From: Flectobacillus roseus
Lineage (GTDB): Bacteria > Bacteroidota > Bacteroidia > Cytophagales > Spirosomataceae
DNA length: 64,000 bases
Strand: one strand, 5' to 3'
Assembly: GCF_030056665.1 (NCBI RefSeq)
Contig: NZ_JASHIG010000009.1
The translations under genes and the position numbers were made by a program. Numbering within the stretch: the stretch's first letter is position 1; each line of letters starts with the position of its first letter. The notes beneath the pieces were generated by a model that saw nothing but the letters and a program-made list of their open reading frames with translations, was not told the origin of the DNA and made no database searches. Positions 45,705 to 53,920 of the stretch are shown one piece after another.

Positions 45705-45791
45705 GTTAGTGATTTGTGATTGAGTGAATGAGTGATTATTTAATGTATCTTAAAATAATCACTCATTCACTCAACCACTAAATCACTCAAT
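45705..45791. repeat. Family B short palindromic derivative
   Basis: It is essentially the two outer ends of the 38836 element joined: left GATTGAGTGAATGAGTGATT, right AATCACTCATTCACTCAACC then ACTAAATCACTCAA, with about 12 nt between. It lies between two convergent genes and may also act as a terminator. Confidence 0.75.
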
Positions 45792-45800
45792 TAAAGATGT

Positions 45801-47900
45801 CTACTTCGTAATCACATCTAATTCGGCATAGCCTGCCCAATTATCGTTTTTCGTGTTCTTTAATGCCGTAAACTTGATAAACTTGGCTTTACTCGGAGCA
45901 AAGGTTTTGACTTGCAAAAGAGGATTATTCTTAATGTTTGAAAACTCTCCTTCGTTTACTATCGTCCAATTATTACCATCAGCGGAAACAGAAAACTGAT
46001 ATTTTGAAATGACGCCATCTGTGCTTTGCCAAGGTAAATACTTAAATCCTGTAAGTGTAACTTCTTTCCCTAAATCAATAATCAAATCGGCAGGAAGTGT
46101 TTGTGTTTTGGCTTGATACCAAGCTGTATGGGGATTACCATCGATTACTTTATACGCTTTTTCATCTGCAATACCCACAATTTTCCAGTCCTTTTTCACA
46201 ATATCAAACTTTTCCTCAGCTATTTCAGAACTCTTTTTTGTACTGGCTTCTACCGCTATGGCCTTTACGATTGCTTTGCCGTTGGCTTGAATTGCACCCG
46301 TATATTTTGCCGATTTGGTAGTTGGTGTACTACCATCCAGCGTGTAGTACACAAGTGCTTCTGAGTCATCGGCTTTGATGTTTATTTCCCCTGCTTGATT
46401 TCTCGTAATACTTGGCGCAGTGAGTATCTGAGGCGCATTATAAATACCAATGTTCGAAATCAGAGGACAGGCTTTGGCATTCAAAATCGTAAAGCGAACT
46501 TTACTAGCTTTTACTGTTGGGAATACTAGAATTCGTTTGTAGCCAATAGTGGTTTGTTGGGCTAATTCTTTCCAATTGCCATCAATCAAAGCCTCTATTT
46601 TAAAAGATTTCACTCGTTGCCCTAAGCGAATATATTCCTGTGCCATGAAGCGATTAAAGACGGTTGGCTTGCCTAAATCTATCGTAATAGCAGCATTGGT
46701 AATACCTTCATCAGTTGCCCAATAGGTATTTTTGTCTGCGTCCAAAGCTTTAGAAGCATTAAACATCAAGGCATTTTCTCGAATGTTTGTCGCTGTTGCT
46801 TTTTTGTTTTGCGCCAAATTGACCGAGTAAGCTTCTTTTACCGCCTTAGCCAATGCTTTTACCGCTTTTTCATCGTTTTCATGAATCAAACCTCTTTTAT
46901 CAATAGGAAAATTGAGTAACAAGGTCCCATTTCTACCGATAGAATGATGATAGGTATTCATTAAGTCGGGTAATGTTTTGACACGACTATCTTCATATTC
47001 ATGATAAAACCACCCTGGTCGAGTCGAAGTATTGACTTCGCCTGGTACCCAAACTTCACCGTTTTCTACACCATGACGTAGCATATCTTCGGGCACATCA
47101 CCTTTGGCATTGAGCAAACTCCAGTTTTTCTCACCAACATATCCTTCTTCTGTTCCTACCCAACGAAGGTCAGCACGGTCGCCACCATCGTTCCAAATAA
47201 CAATTTTAGGTTGTAGTTCACGGATGAGTTTGTAGGTATTCGACCAGTCATAATAGGTTGTTCTATCAATTTTTCGTGTTCCTCGTGTACCACCATAATA
47301 ACCATCACCACCGTTAGCACCATCAAACCAAATCTCAAAAATATCTCCATATTGAGTCATCAATTCTCGCAATTGATTTCTGAAATAAGTAATGTATTCT
47401 GGCTTACCATAATCAGCAAAATTTCTATCCCAAGGAGAAAGATAAATCCCTAATTTGAGTCCGTATTCTTTACAAGCTTTTGCCAAGTCGCCAACAATAT
47501 CACCTTTTCCATTTTTCCAAGGAGAGTTTTTAACTGAATATTCGGTGTATTTGGAAGGCCACAAACAAAAACCAGAATGATGCTTTGCCGTGATTATTAC
47601 TCCTTTCATTCCCGCTTCTTTACACACCCGTGCCCATTGACGGCAGTCTAGTTGAGTAGGATTAAAGATTTTTGGGTCATCGTCGCCAAAGCCCCATTCT
47701 TGATTGGTAAAGGTATTTGTCGAAAAGTGAACGAAGGCATAATATTCCATTTCCTGCCATTTGAGCTGGTTTTCGGTGGGAACGGGTCCTACAGCCTGTG
47801 GAATACTTTGGGAAATACTGATGTTCGAATAGGAGGATAGCAATGCTGTGGTAAGACAAAAACTGGCTATTTGAGAGGTAATAATACTTTTAAAGGTCAT
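45801..47900 (-). CDS. Secreted GH29 alpha-L-fucosidase with discoidin-type modules
   Basis: 699 residues from the ATG at 47900, which starts a signal peptide (IASFCLTTALLSSYSN). Residues ~35-370 are the GH29 barrel: FVHFSTNTFTNQEWG, VIITAKHHSGFCLWPSKYTE and the nucleophile Asp193 in EIWFDGANGG. Two F5/8-type C (discoidin) domains follow around 380-490 and 590-699 (KALDADKNTYWAT; VIDGNPHTAWYQA), with a chitobiase-like strand domain between (ALVYYTLDGSTPTT). GH29 enzymes release fucose from glycans. No SusC/SusD partner is nearby, so it is not in an evident polysaccharide-utilisation locus. Confidence 0.92.
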   Translation of the reverse strand: MTFKSIITSQIASFCLTTALLSSYSNISISQSIPQAVGPVPTENQLKWQEMEYYAFVHFSTNTFTNQEWGFGDDDPKIFNPTQLDCRQWARVCKEAGMKGVIITAKHHSGFCLWPSKYTEYSVKNSPWKNGKGDIVGDLAKACKEYGLKLGIYLSPWDRNFADYGKPEYITYFRNQLRELMTQYGDIFEIWFDGANGGDGYYGGTRGTRKIDRTTYYDWSNTYKLIRELQPKIVIWNDGGDRADLRWVGTEEGYVGEKNWSLLNAKGDVPEDMLRHGVENGEVWVPGEVNTSTRPGWFYHEYEDSRVKTLPDLMNTYHHSIGRNGTLLLNFPIDKRGLIHENDEKAVKALAKAVKEAYSVNLAQNKKATATNIRENALMFNASKALDADKNTYWATDEGITNAAITIDLGKPTVFNRFMAQEYIRLGQRVKSFKIEALIDGNWKELAQQTTIGYKRILVFPTVKASKVRFTILNAKACPLISNIGIYNAPQILTAPSITRNQAGEINIKADDSEALVYYTLDGSTPTTKSAKYTGAIQANGKAIVKAIAVEASTKKSSEIAEEKFDIVKKDWKIVGIADEKAYKVIDGNPHTAWYQAKTQTLPADLIIDLGKEVTLTGFKYLPWQSTDGVISKYQFSVSADGNNWTIVNEGEFSNIKNNPLLQVKTFAPSKAKFIKFTALKNTKNDNWAGYAELDVITK

Positions 47901-47985
47901 ATAGTTTTTAATTAAATTGGGAATATGATAATGAAATAGCAATAATAGATTAGTAGTGAGAAAAGGATTATCAAAACCATTTATT

Positions 47986-48089
47986 TCGGATATCGGATGT
48001 TGGATTTCGGAAGTGCAAGGTTATATATTTTGTTAAAAATAAAGTCATTTTACTTTATTTCCGAAATCAGAAATCCCAAATCTGCAATA
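47986..48089. repeat. Family D inverted repeat
   Basis: The left arm around ATCGGATGTTGGATTTCGGA and right arm TTTCCGAAATCAGAAATCCC plus AAATCTGCAAT are inverted copies. The 384-bp gap 47901-48284 holds no gene otherwise. Confidence 0.7.
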
Positions 48090-48284
48090 GTTTGGAATCC
48101 TTCGTACAGCCCTAATTATAAATCACTTTCTATATAGTAAATCTCTTGACGACTTATACTCATTTCGTTGATTCAACCTATCTTTTTTAGAAAGAAAGTA
48201 AAGGAAGTTATAAGTTAACCGCATAATCCGCTAACTTATACACTAATAACGTCTAACATAACTAAATTAATTTTTTATAAAAGC

Positions 48285-49556
48285 ATGAAACCTTACCTCT
48301 CCAAACGCCAGTTTCTCAAAAACCTCACAGGTGTTGCTGTATTATCACAGACTAATTTATCTGATTTGATTCGACTCCATGAACATTTACCTGCGGAAAA
48401 ATTAGCAGAAGATGAACAGTTTTGGACAAAAATTCGAGAAGCTTATGAGGTGCCTAAAGACTTTATTCATTTGGAAAATGGCTATTACTCAATGACAGCC
48501 CAACCTGTAATGCAAAAATATTTGGCACATATTCAAGCTGTGAATAAAGTGTCTTCATATTATATGCGAACTCGCCAGTTTGATGATAAAATGATTTCTC
48601 GAAAAAAATTAGCTGATTTATTGGGCTGCTCGTTTGAAGAATTGATTATCACCAGAAATACTACTGAATCTTTAGATACCATTATTGCAGGTTTTGATTG
48701 GAAAACAGGTGACGAAGCACTCATGGCCGAGCATGATTATGGTGCCATGTTGGATATGTTTAAGCTCCAAGCCAAACGGCATGGCTTGACAAATAAGGTT
48801 ATTTCTGTGCCCTTGCACCCCAAATCAGATGAAGAAATTGTGGAAGTTTATGAAAAAGCGATTACGCCCAAGACTCGACTATTAATGGTGTGTCATTTGA
48901 TAAACATTACAGGACAAATTTTGCCTATCAAAAAAATCACAGAAATGGCGCATCGTCATGGGGTAGAGGTTATGGTAGACGGCGCTCATGCTTTTGCTCA
49001 TTTGGATTTTAAAGTAGACGATTTAGGTGGCGTTGATTATTATGGAAGTAGCTTGCACAAATGGTTAGGAAATCCACTTGGGGCTGGTATTTTGTATGTT
49101 CGTAAAGACAAAATAAAGCCCGTTTGGCAAATGATTGGCGATATGGGTTACAAGGATGAAGATATTAGAAAACTCAATCATACGGGTACGCACCCTGTGG
49201 CTACAGACTTGGCGATTGTGGATGCCATCGATTTTCATAATATGATAGGGATTACTAGAAAAGAGGCGAGACTACGATATCTACAAGAATATTGGACTTC
49301 GAAGGTTAGGGATATTCCTAATATAATGGTTAATACGCCGAAGGAGTCACACCGAGCTTGTGGAATTGCCAATGTGGGTATTAAAGGAATGAACCCTGCG
49401 GACTTAGCCAAGAAGTTAATGGAGGAATACAAAATCTTTACAGTTGCAATCGGTTACGCAGGAGTATTTGGTGTAAGAGTTACGCCTCATTTATATATTA
49501 CCACCAAAGATTTAGATGCTTTTGTAGAGGCATTGAAGCAATTGGCTAAAATGTAA
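48285..49556 (+). CDS. Aminotransferase class V-fold PLP enzyme, possibly exported
   Basis: 423 residues with fold type I PLP motifs: TRNTTESLDTIIAG (phosphate site), MVDGAHAFAHLDF (Asp with the pyridine nitrogen, His after Ala) and SSLHKWLGNPLGAG with the Schiff-base Lys. It resembles the isopenicillin-N epimerase-like/cysteine desulfurase-like branch. The N-terminus MKPYLSKRQFLKNLTGVAVL looks like an exported-protein signal with a KR pair, as in many Bacteroidota family members. The reaction is unknown. Monocistronic. Confidence 0.85.
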   Translation: MKPYLSKRQFLKNLTGVAVLSQTNLSDLIRLHEHLPAEKLAEDEQFWTKIREAYEVPKDFIHLENGYYSMTAQPVMQKYLAHIQAVNKVSSYYMRTRQFDDKMISRKKLADLLGCSFEELIITRNTTESLDTIIAGFDWKTGDEALMAEHDYGAMLDMFKLQAKRHGLTNKVISVPLHPKSDEEIVEVYEKAITPKTRLLMVCHLINITGQILPIKKITEMAHRHGVEVMVDGAHAFAHLDFKVDDLGGVDYYGSSLHKWLGNPLGAGILYVRKDKIKPVWQMIGDMGYKDEDIRKLNHTGTHPVATDLAIVDAIDFHNMIGITRKEARLRYLQEYWTSKVRDIPNIMVNTPKESHRACGIANVGIKGMNPADLAKKLMEEYKIFTVAIGYAGVFGVRVTPHLYITTKDLDAFVEALKQLAKM

Positions 49557-49588
49557 AAAGTATTAATGCAGAATAAAATTGCATTAAT

Positions 49589-49840
49589 AGGCTTTAAGCA
49601 GTAAGCCGTAGGCATTAGGCAAGCACAAGGTATGCTTATTTCATGAGAAAGACTTTTTGAATTTTAGCTTAATGCCTAGAGCTTATAGCGGATGAAATTA
49701 TTTTAATTTTGCCCACTAATCTAAGCTGTAGTGATGAATTATGAAGGTAAGATAAAGCGTAAGTACATAAGCTTATTTTGCCCACTAACTTAGTTTTCAA
49801 AGTTTTACATTCACAATTCATCACTCAAAACTCATCACTA
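49589..49840. repeat. Family C element followed by family A arms
   Basis: 49589-49691: GCTTTAAGCAGTAAGCCGTA faces TTAGCTTAATGCCTAGAGCT. 49733-49747 and 49805-49840 carry family A arms (GATGAATTATGAAGG; ACATTCACAATTCATCACTC). Confidence 0.65.
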
Positions 49841-49866
49841 TTTAATAGTCTATCTGAATGAAGTGA

Positions 49867-50298
49867 TTAGCCGATAGCCACCAATTCAATATCAAAAATC
49901 AAATCTTTTCCAGCTAATGGGTGGTTGGCATCCAAAGTGATGTGTGTATCTGTAACTTCAGTTACCACAACTGGCATTACTTGACCAGTACCATCTTGAT
50001 GCATATTCAACTGCATACCTACTTCGTAAGGAATATCAGCAGGAATTTCGTTGCGAGGAAACATTGCCATGTACTCAGGATTTACTGGACCGTATGCCTC
50101 ATCAACTGGAATATGAACAGTTTTTTTGTCTCCGATAGTCATACCTGTAATACCATTATCGAAACCAGCAATCACCATACCAGTACCAAGTTCAAATACT
50201 AAAGGCTCACGACCTGCAGAACTGTCGAAAATAGTACCATCTGTTAATTTTCCTGTGTAATGGACGCTAACTTTATCGCCCGATTTTGCTTGTGCCAT
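49867..50298 (-). CDS. FKBP-type peptidyl-prolyl isomerase, SlyD-like
   Basis: 143 residues. The FKBP half-domains are VSVHYTGKLTDGTIFDSSAG and KTVHIPVDEAYGPVNPEYMA. An inserted IF (chaperone) domain follows (FPRNEIPADIPYEVGMQLNM), and the chain closes with LDANHPLAGKDLIFDIELV, the standard SlyD ending. There is no His-rich metal tail, unlike E. coli SlyD. It acts in the cytoplasm on proline isomerisation and folding. Confidence 0.92.
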   Translation of the reverse strand: MAQAKSGDKVSVHYTGKLTDGTIFDSSAGREPLVFELGTGMVIAGFDNGITGMTIGDKKTVHIPVDEAYGPVNPEYMAMFPRNEIPADIPYEVGMQLNMHQDGTGQVMPVVVTEVTDTHITLDANHPLAGKDLIFDIELVAIG

Positions 50299-50528
50299 TT
50301 TGATTGTTTATTAAGTAATTGAGGATTTATTTTGTTTTTAACAAAACTCCTTTTACTCAAAGATGGTAGTTTATTTTTAAAAATTAAAATATCCGCAAAG
50401 GAAGTTGATTAGAAATAGATGATAAGATTTGTATGTTGTTGATTTACAGTTGGTTATTTTGGCACAGTAAGCTAATATGCAAATGGCGTATGATTATTTT
50501 GATAATTAATAAAATAATTCAAAGGGGG

Positions 50529-50557
50529 CATTGGCAAGGCTCGAGGCTTTGCCAATG
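50529..50557 (-). terminator. Hairpin after the FeoB-associated gene
   Basis: A 12-bp stem CATTGGCAAGGC/GCTTTGCCAATG (one G-T pair) around TCGAG, 12 bp beyond the stop. The T-run on the minus strand is weak. Confidence 0.6.
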
Positions 50558-50568
50558 TCAACGAGTAG

Positions 50569-50745
50569 TTAGATGGTCTTGTGATTTTCCATTTGTGCTA
50601 TGATTTTATCAGCATCGAGCGCTGCGCAAGACCCACAACCTTTACTACATCCTGCTGTATTTTTAGGATTAAAATTGTTCCAAACCAATCGCACTAAATA
50701 GGCGATAGCAGCAAGAAAAATAAGTGCTATAATGATATTTTCCAT
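50569..50745 (-). CDS. FeoB-associated Cys-rich membrane protein (58 aa)
   Basis: This short gene runs from ATG at 50745 to TAA at 50569. The protein opens MENIIIALIFLAAIAYLVRL (one membrane helix), continues VWNNFNP, then has the cysteine cluster GCSKGCGSC and ends with an acidic helix (DADKIIAQMENHKTI). That layout matches the FeoB-associated Cys-rich family, usually found just after feoAB and thought to assist ferrous iron uptake. No feoA or feoB lies in this window, so it is an orphan copy here. Confidence 0.85.
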   Translation of the reverse strand: MENIIIALIFLAAIAYLVRLVWNNFNPKNTAGCSKGCGSCAALDADKIIAQMENHKTI

Positions 50746-50855
50746 TGTGAGACGAGTTAAGATGGATGAGTTTGAGTTAGAAAAAAGGTACTTTGAAAAT
50801 TATTGACTTATTCCATTTTCAAATCTTCAAATCCACATATCTTCAATTCACCTAG

Positions 50856-51647
50856 CTATTTCCAGTGTTTTTGAATGACCTCCTTCAATTCATGAAACGC
50901 ACCGCATGCGGCAATTAGTTCACGACCAAAGATAAAATCGTCGCCACCTTTGAAGTCGCTTACAATTCCTCCAGCTTCTTGGACAATGAGCGTCCCTGCT
51001 GCTACATCCCATGGTTTGAGATTGTATTCAAAAAAGCCTTCAAAACGTCCACAAGCTGTGTAAGCCAAGTCCACAGCTGCCGAACCCATACGGCGCAAAC
51101 CATGTGATTTTTGCATCAATTCCTTCAAAATAGCCAAATATTGGTCAGTTTGTTTGAAATCATAATACGGAAATCCTGTTGCCAAAAGACTATCTTTAAG
51201 GTGATTGGCTGATGACACTTTGATAGGTTTTCCATCTAAATAAGCGCCACCGCCCAGCCACGCAGTAAAACATTCTTCACGGTTGATTTCCATCACAACA
51301 CCGCTTACAATTTTGTCATGGTGCATGAGCGCAATCGAGATAGCAAAAACTGGCAAACCGTGCATATAATTCGTGGTTCCGTCCACAGGGTCCACAATCC
51401 AAGCATATTCTTGGTCTTCAGTACGTTCGGCAGTACCTTCTTCGGCAATAAAGCCAGCCTCAGGTAAAATTTGTCTGAGCCCTTCTACCAAACGAATTTC
51501 GGTTTCTTTATCAACATATGAAACCAAATCGTTGAGTCCTTTGTATTCGATACTATCTCTCGAAAATTCAGAAGCAGCTTCTTTCACAAACAAAGCTGTT
51601 TTGCGTGTCAATAAAGCCACCTGTTCGGTAATGTGTTGTAGTTTCAT
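50856..51647 (-). CDS. Inositol monophosphatase family protein
   Basis: 263 residues from the ATG at 51647 (MKLQHITEQVALLT). The longer open frame to 51758 is translated repeat DNA and is not counted. Motifs of the Mg-dependent phosphatase superfamily are FIAEEGT (metal Glu), WIVDPVDGTTNYMHG, and WDVAAGTLIVQEAGG. SuhB/IMPase-like enzymes dephosphorylate inositol or related sugar phosphates, and SuhB also works in rRNA antitermination; which applies is unknown. Confidence 0.92.
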   Translation of the reverse strand: MKLQHITEQVALLTRKTALFVKEAASEFSRDSIEYKGLNDLVSYVDKETEIRLVEGLRQILPEAGFIAEEGTAERTEDQEYAWIVDPVDGTTNYMHGLPVFAISIALMHHDKIVSGVVMEINREECFTAWLGGGAYLDGKPIKVSSANHLKDSLLATGFPYYDFKQTDQYLAILKELMQKSHGLRRMGSAAVDLAYTACGRFEGFFEYNLKPWDVAAGTLIVQEAGGIVSDFKGGDDFIFGRELIAACGAFHELKEVIQKHWK

Positions 51648-51667
51648 TTTTTTTGAGTGTAAAGGGA

Positions 51668-51738
51668 ACAGGCACAAAGGCACAAAGTGAATGAATGGTT
51701 TAAAACGGGTGAGCCAAAGAAAAACACTTTGTGCCTCG
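51668..51738. repeat. Family G repeat
   Basis: CAGGCACAAAGGCACAAAGT faces CACTTTGTGCCTCG. It lies in the leader of the inositol monophosphatase-family gene and creates a spurious N-terminal extension of that frame. Confidence 0.6.
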
Positions 51739-51897
51739 TTTCTTAGTTTTTTCTCCAATATAAACTAATTGCGCTTTGTCGCTGTTGTTTTTAAAGGATA
51801 AGGTTTATTAATAACTTTGTCAAAGATAGCAAAAGTTTGAGAGGACTTTGGGCTTTCTGTAACTGAGAATAGACTATAATTTTAATTTTTCTGAACA

Positions 51898-53664
51898 TTG
51901 AGAAAAGAAGAAAAAAGCGGGCAAATTTTTGATTTTGAGATATTAAGACGCATTTACGGTTTTTTGCAACCTTACAAAGTACGTTTTTGGTCGTTGGTGG
52001 TTTTGATTATGGTAATGGCCTGTGTGGTACCACTCAATCCATTATTGATTCGCCATACGATTGACAATGAAATAGCACGTGGCGATTACAACGGCTTATC
52101 TTTGATGCTTTTGGCTATGCTTGGGGTATTACTATTGCAAGGTTTTTTGCAGTTTGTAACTTCCTACATGGCTGGCTGGCTCGGACAAACGGTGATTCGC
52201 GATATTCGTGTGGCATTGTACGAAAAAATCCTTCATTTAAGACTCAAGTTTTTTGACGATACCCCAATCGGTCGCTTGGTGACCCGTACAGTTTCAGACA
52301 TCGAAACCCTTAATGATGTATTCTCAGAAGGTTTGGCATCCATTGCAGGCGATATCTTACAATTGGTATTGATTACTGGAGTGATGTTTTATACCGATTG
52401 GCGTTTGACGCTTATTTGTTTGATGACTGTTCCTTTCATGGTAGTGTCGACTTATATTTTTAAAGAATATATCAAAAAGTCATTCAATGAGGTGCGTATT
52501 GCGGTATCCAACCTCAACTCTTTTGTGCAGGAACATATCACGGGGATGAATATCGTGCAGGCTTTTAGTGCTGAAGAGTTAGAATACAAGAAGTTTGTTG
52601 CCATAAATCAAACACATAGAGATGCCAATATTCGTTCAATTTGGGCATATTCGGTTTATTTTCCTGTAGCCGATGTGATTTTGGCGGCTGGGACTGGATT
52701 AATTGTTTGGTTTGGTTCAAAGCAAATTCTCAATCATGATATTACCTTGGGGACACTTACGGCATTTATTATGTTTATGAACTTGTTTTTCCGTCCGATT
52801 CGTTTTTTGGCTGACCGTTTCAATACCTTACAAATGGGTATAGTGTCAACAGAGCGTATTTTGAAATTATTGGATTCGGATGAATATGTTGCTAACAACG
52901 GCTCGTACAGCGCCAATGATTTGAAAGGTGATGTCAAGTTTGAAAATGTTTGGTTTGCTTATAACGACGAAGAATATGTATTGAAAGATATTTCTTTTGA
53001 GGTTAAACAAGGTGAAACTATTGCGCTTGTTGGTGCTACAGGTGCAGGGAAATCATCGACGATTAATCTATTGAGTCGCTTTTATGAAATCAATAAGGGA
53101 AAAATTTTCATCGATGGTCGTGATTTGCATGAATACGAATTGCAAAGTTTAAGAAGTAAAATTGGGGTAGTATTGCAAGATGTATTCTTGTTTTCGAATA
53201 CAATTGAAAATAATATCACGCTTGGAGATAAGTCTATTACCAGAGAAAAAATCATTGAGGCTGCCAAATTAGTTGGTGCCCATGATTTTATTGAAAGACT
53301 GCCTGATGGTTATGATTACAATGTAATGGAACGTGGCGCAACGCTTTCTGTAGGTCAACGCCAATTGATTTCGTTTGTGCGTGCGCTTGTACACGATCCA
53401 AAAGTAATCGTGCTCGACGAAGCAACTTCGTCGGTAGATACCGAAACGGAAGAGATGATTCAGAATGCCATTGCAAAATTGATGAAAGGTCGCACTGCTA
53501 TCGTAATTGCACACCGTTTATCTACAATCCAAAATGCCAATAAAATTTTAGTTTTGGACAAAGGCGAAATTAAAGAGGAGGGAACGCACGAAAGTCTATT
53601 GGAAAAAGATGGTTGGTATGCCCAATTGCACAAAATGCAATTTTTGGCAACTCAAACACATTAG
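51898..53664 (+). CDS. ABC exporter (MsbA/LmrA-like half transporter)
   Basis: 588 residues starting at a TTG codon: an in-frame TGA lies just upstream (51892) and the next ATG would cut into the first membrane helix, so TTG is the only sensible start. Six membrane helices occupy about residues 20-310 (ABC type I exporter fold). The nucleotide-binding domain has Walker A ALVGATGAGKSSTI, signature LSVGQRQLISF, Walker B VIVLDEATSSVD and the switch His in IAHRLSTIQ. It should work as a homodimer exporting lipids, peptides or drugs; the substrate is not predictable. Confidence 0.92.
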   Translation: MRKEEKSGQIFDFEILRRIYGFLQPYKVRFWSLVVLIMVMACVVPLNPLLIRHTIDNEIARGDYNGLSLMLLAMLGVLLLQGFLQFVTSYMAGWLGQTVIRDIRVALYEKILHLRLKFFDDTPIGRLVTRTVSDIETLNDVFSEGLASIAGDILQLVLITGVMFYTDWRLTLICLMTVPFMVVSTYIFKEYIKKSFNEVRIAVSNLNSFVQEHITGMNIVQAFSAEELEYKKFVAINQTHRDANIRSIWAYSVYFPVADVILAAGTGLIVWFGSKQILNHDITLGTLTAFIMFMNLFFRPIRFLADRFNTLQMGIVSTERILKLLDSDEYVANNGSYSANDLKGDVKFENVWFAYNDEEYVLKDISFEVKQGETIALVGATGAGKSSTINLLSRFYEINKGKIFIDGRDLHEYELQSLRSKIGVVLQDVFLFSNTIENNITLGDKSITREKIIEAAKLVGAHDFIERLPDGYDYNVMERGATLSVGQRQLISFVRALVHDPKVIVLDEATSSVDTETEEMIQNAIAKLMKGRTAIVIAHRLSTIQNANKILVLDKGEIKEEGTHESLLEKDGWYAQLHKMQFLATQTH

Positions 53665-53696
53665 ATTTGGGAATGCTGATTGTAGATTTCGGAATT
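53663..53696. repeat. Family D half-copy
   Basis: AGATTTGGGAATGCTGATTG and GTAGATTTCGGAAT match one arm of the family D element (37648, 47986). Confidence 0.55.
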
Positions 53697-53713
53697 TCGA
53701 AAGGTATGGTAAA

Positions 53714-53753
53714 TTCTGAATAGGGTGCGACTTAAGTCGCACCCTATTCAGAA
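53714..53753. repeat. Perfect 40-bp palindrome
   Basis: TTCTGAATAGGGTGCGACTT is followed directly by its exact reverse complement with no loop. It lies 50 bp after the ABC exporter stop and 25 bp before a terminator. Confidence 0.9.
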
Positions 53754-53778
53754 AAAGATTCTAAAAGACATATCAAAC

Positions 53779-53816
53779 AAAAAGGCGGTCGAAAATTGTT
53801 TTTCGACCGCCTTTTT
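53779..53816 (+). terminator. Terminator of the GCGGTCGAAA type
   Basis: A stem of about 17 bp (AAAAAGGCGGTCGAAAA and the inverse ending CGACCGCCTTTTT) with a short loop. It serves the ABC exporter and, in reverse, possibly the POT gene. Confidence 0.85.
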
Positions 53817-53836
53817 GCTACTATTATTTTGGGATT

Positions 53837-53911
53837 AGACGTAAAGTATTACGTCTCTACGAGTGGAATGAAGATAAAAAATAATCACTCATTCGCTCAA
53901 TCACAAATAAA
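53837..53911. repeat. Family B right-hand end
   Basis: AGACGTAAAGTATTACGTCT hairpin, then CTCTACGAGTGGAATGAAGA and AATAATCACTCATTCGCTCA. It corresponds to the right TIR of the 38836 element and again follows a GCGGTCGAAA hairpin. Confidence 0.75.
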
Positions 53912-53920
53912 TTATCGAAA

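Noticed and set aside
51648..51758. N-terminal extension of the inositol monophosphatase frame
   Set aside because: Encoded by a family G repeat; the family starts at the ATG at 51647.
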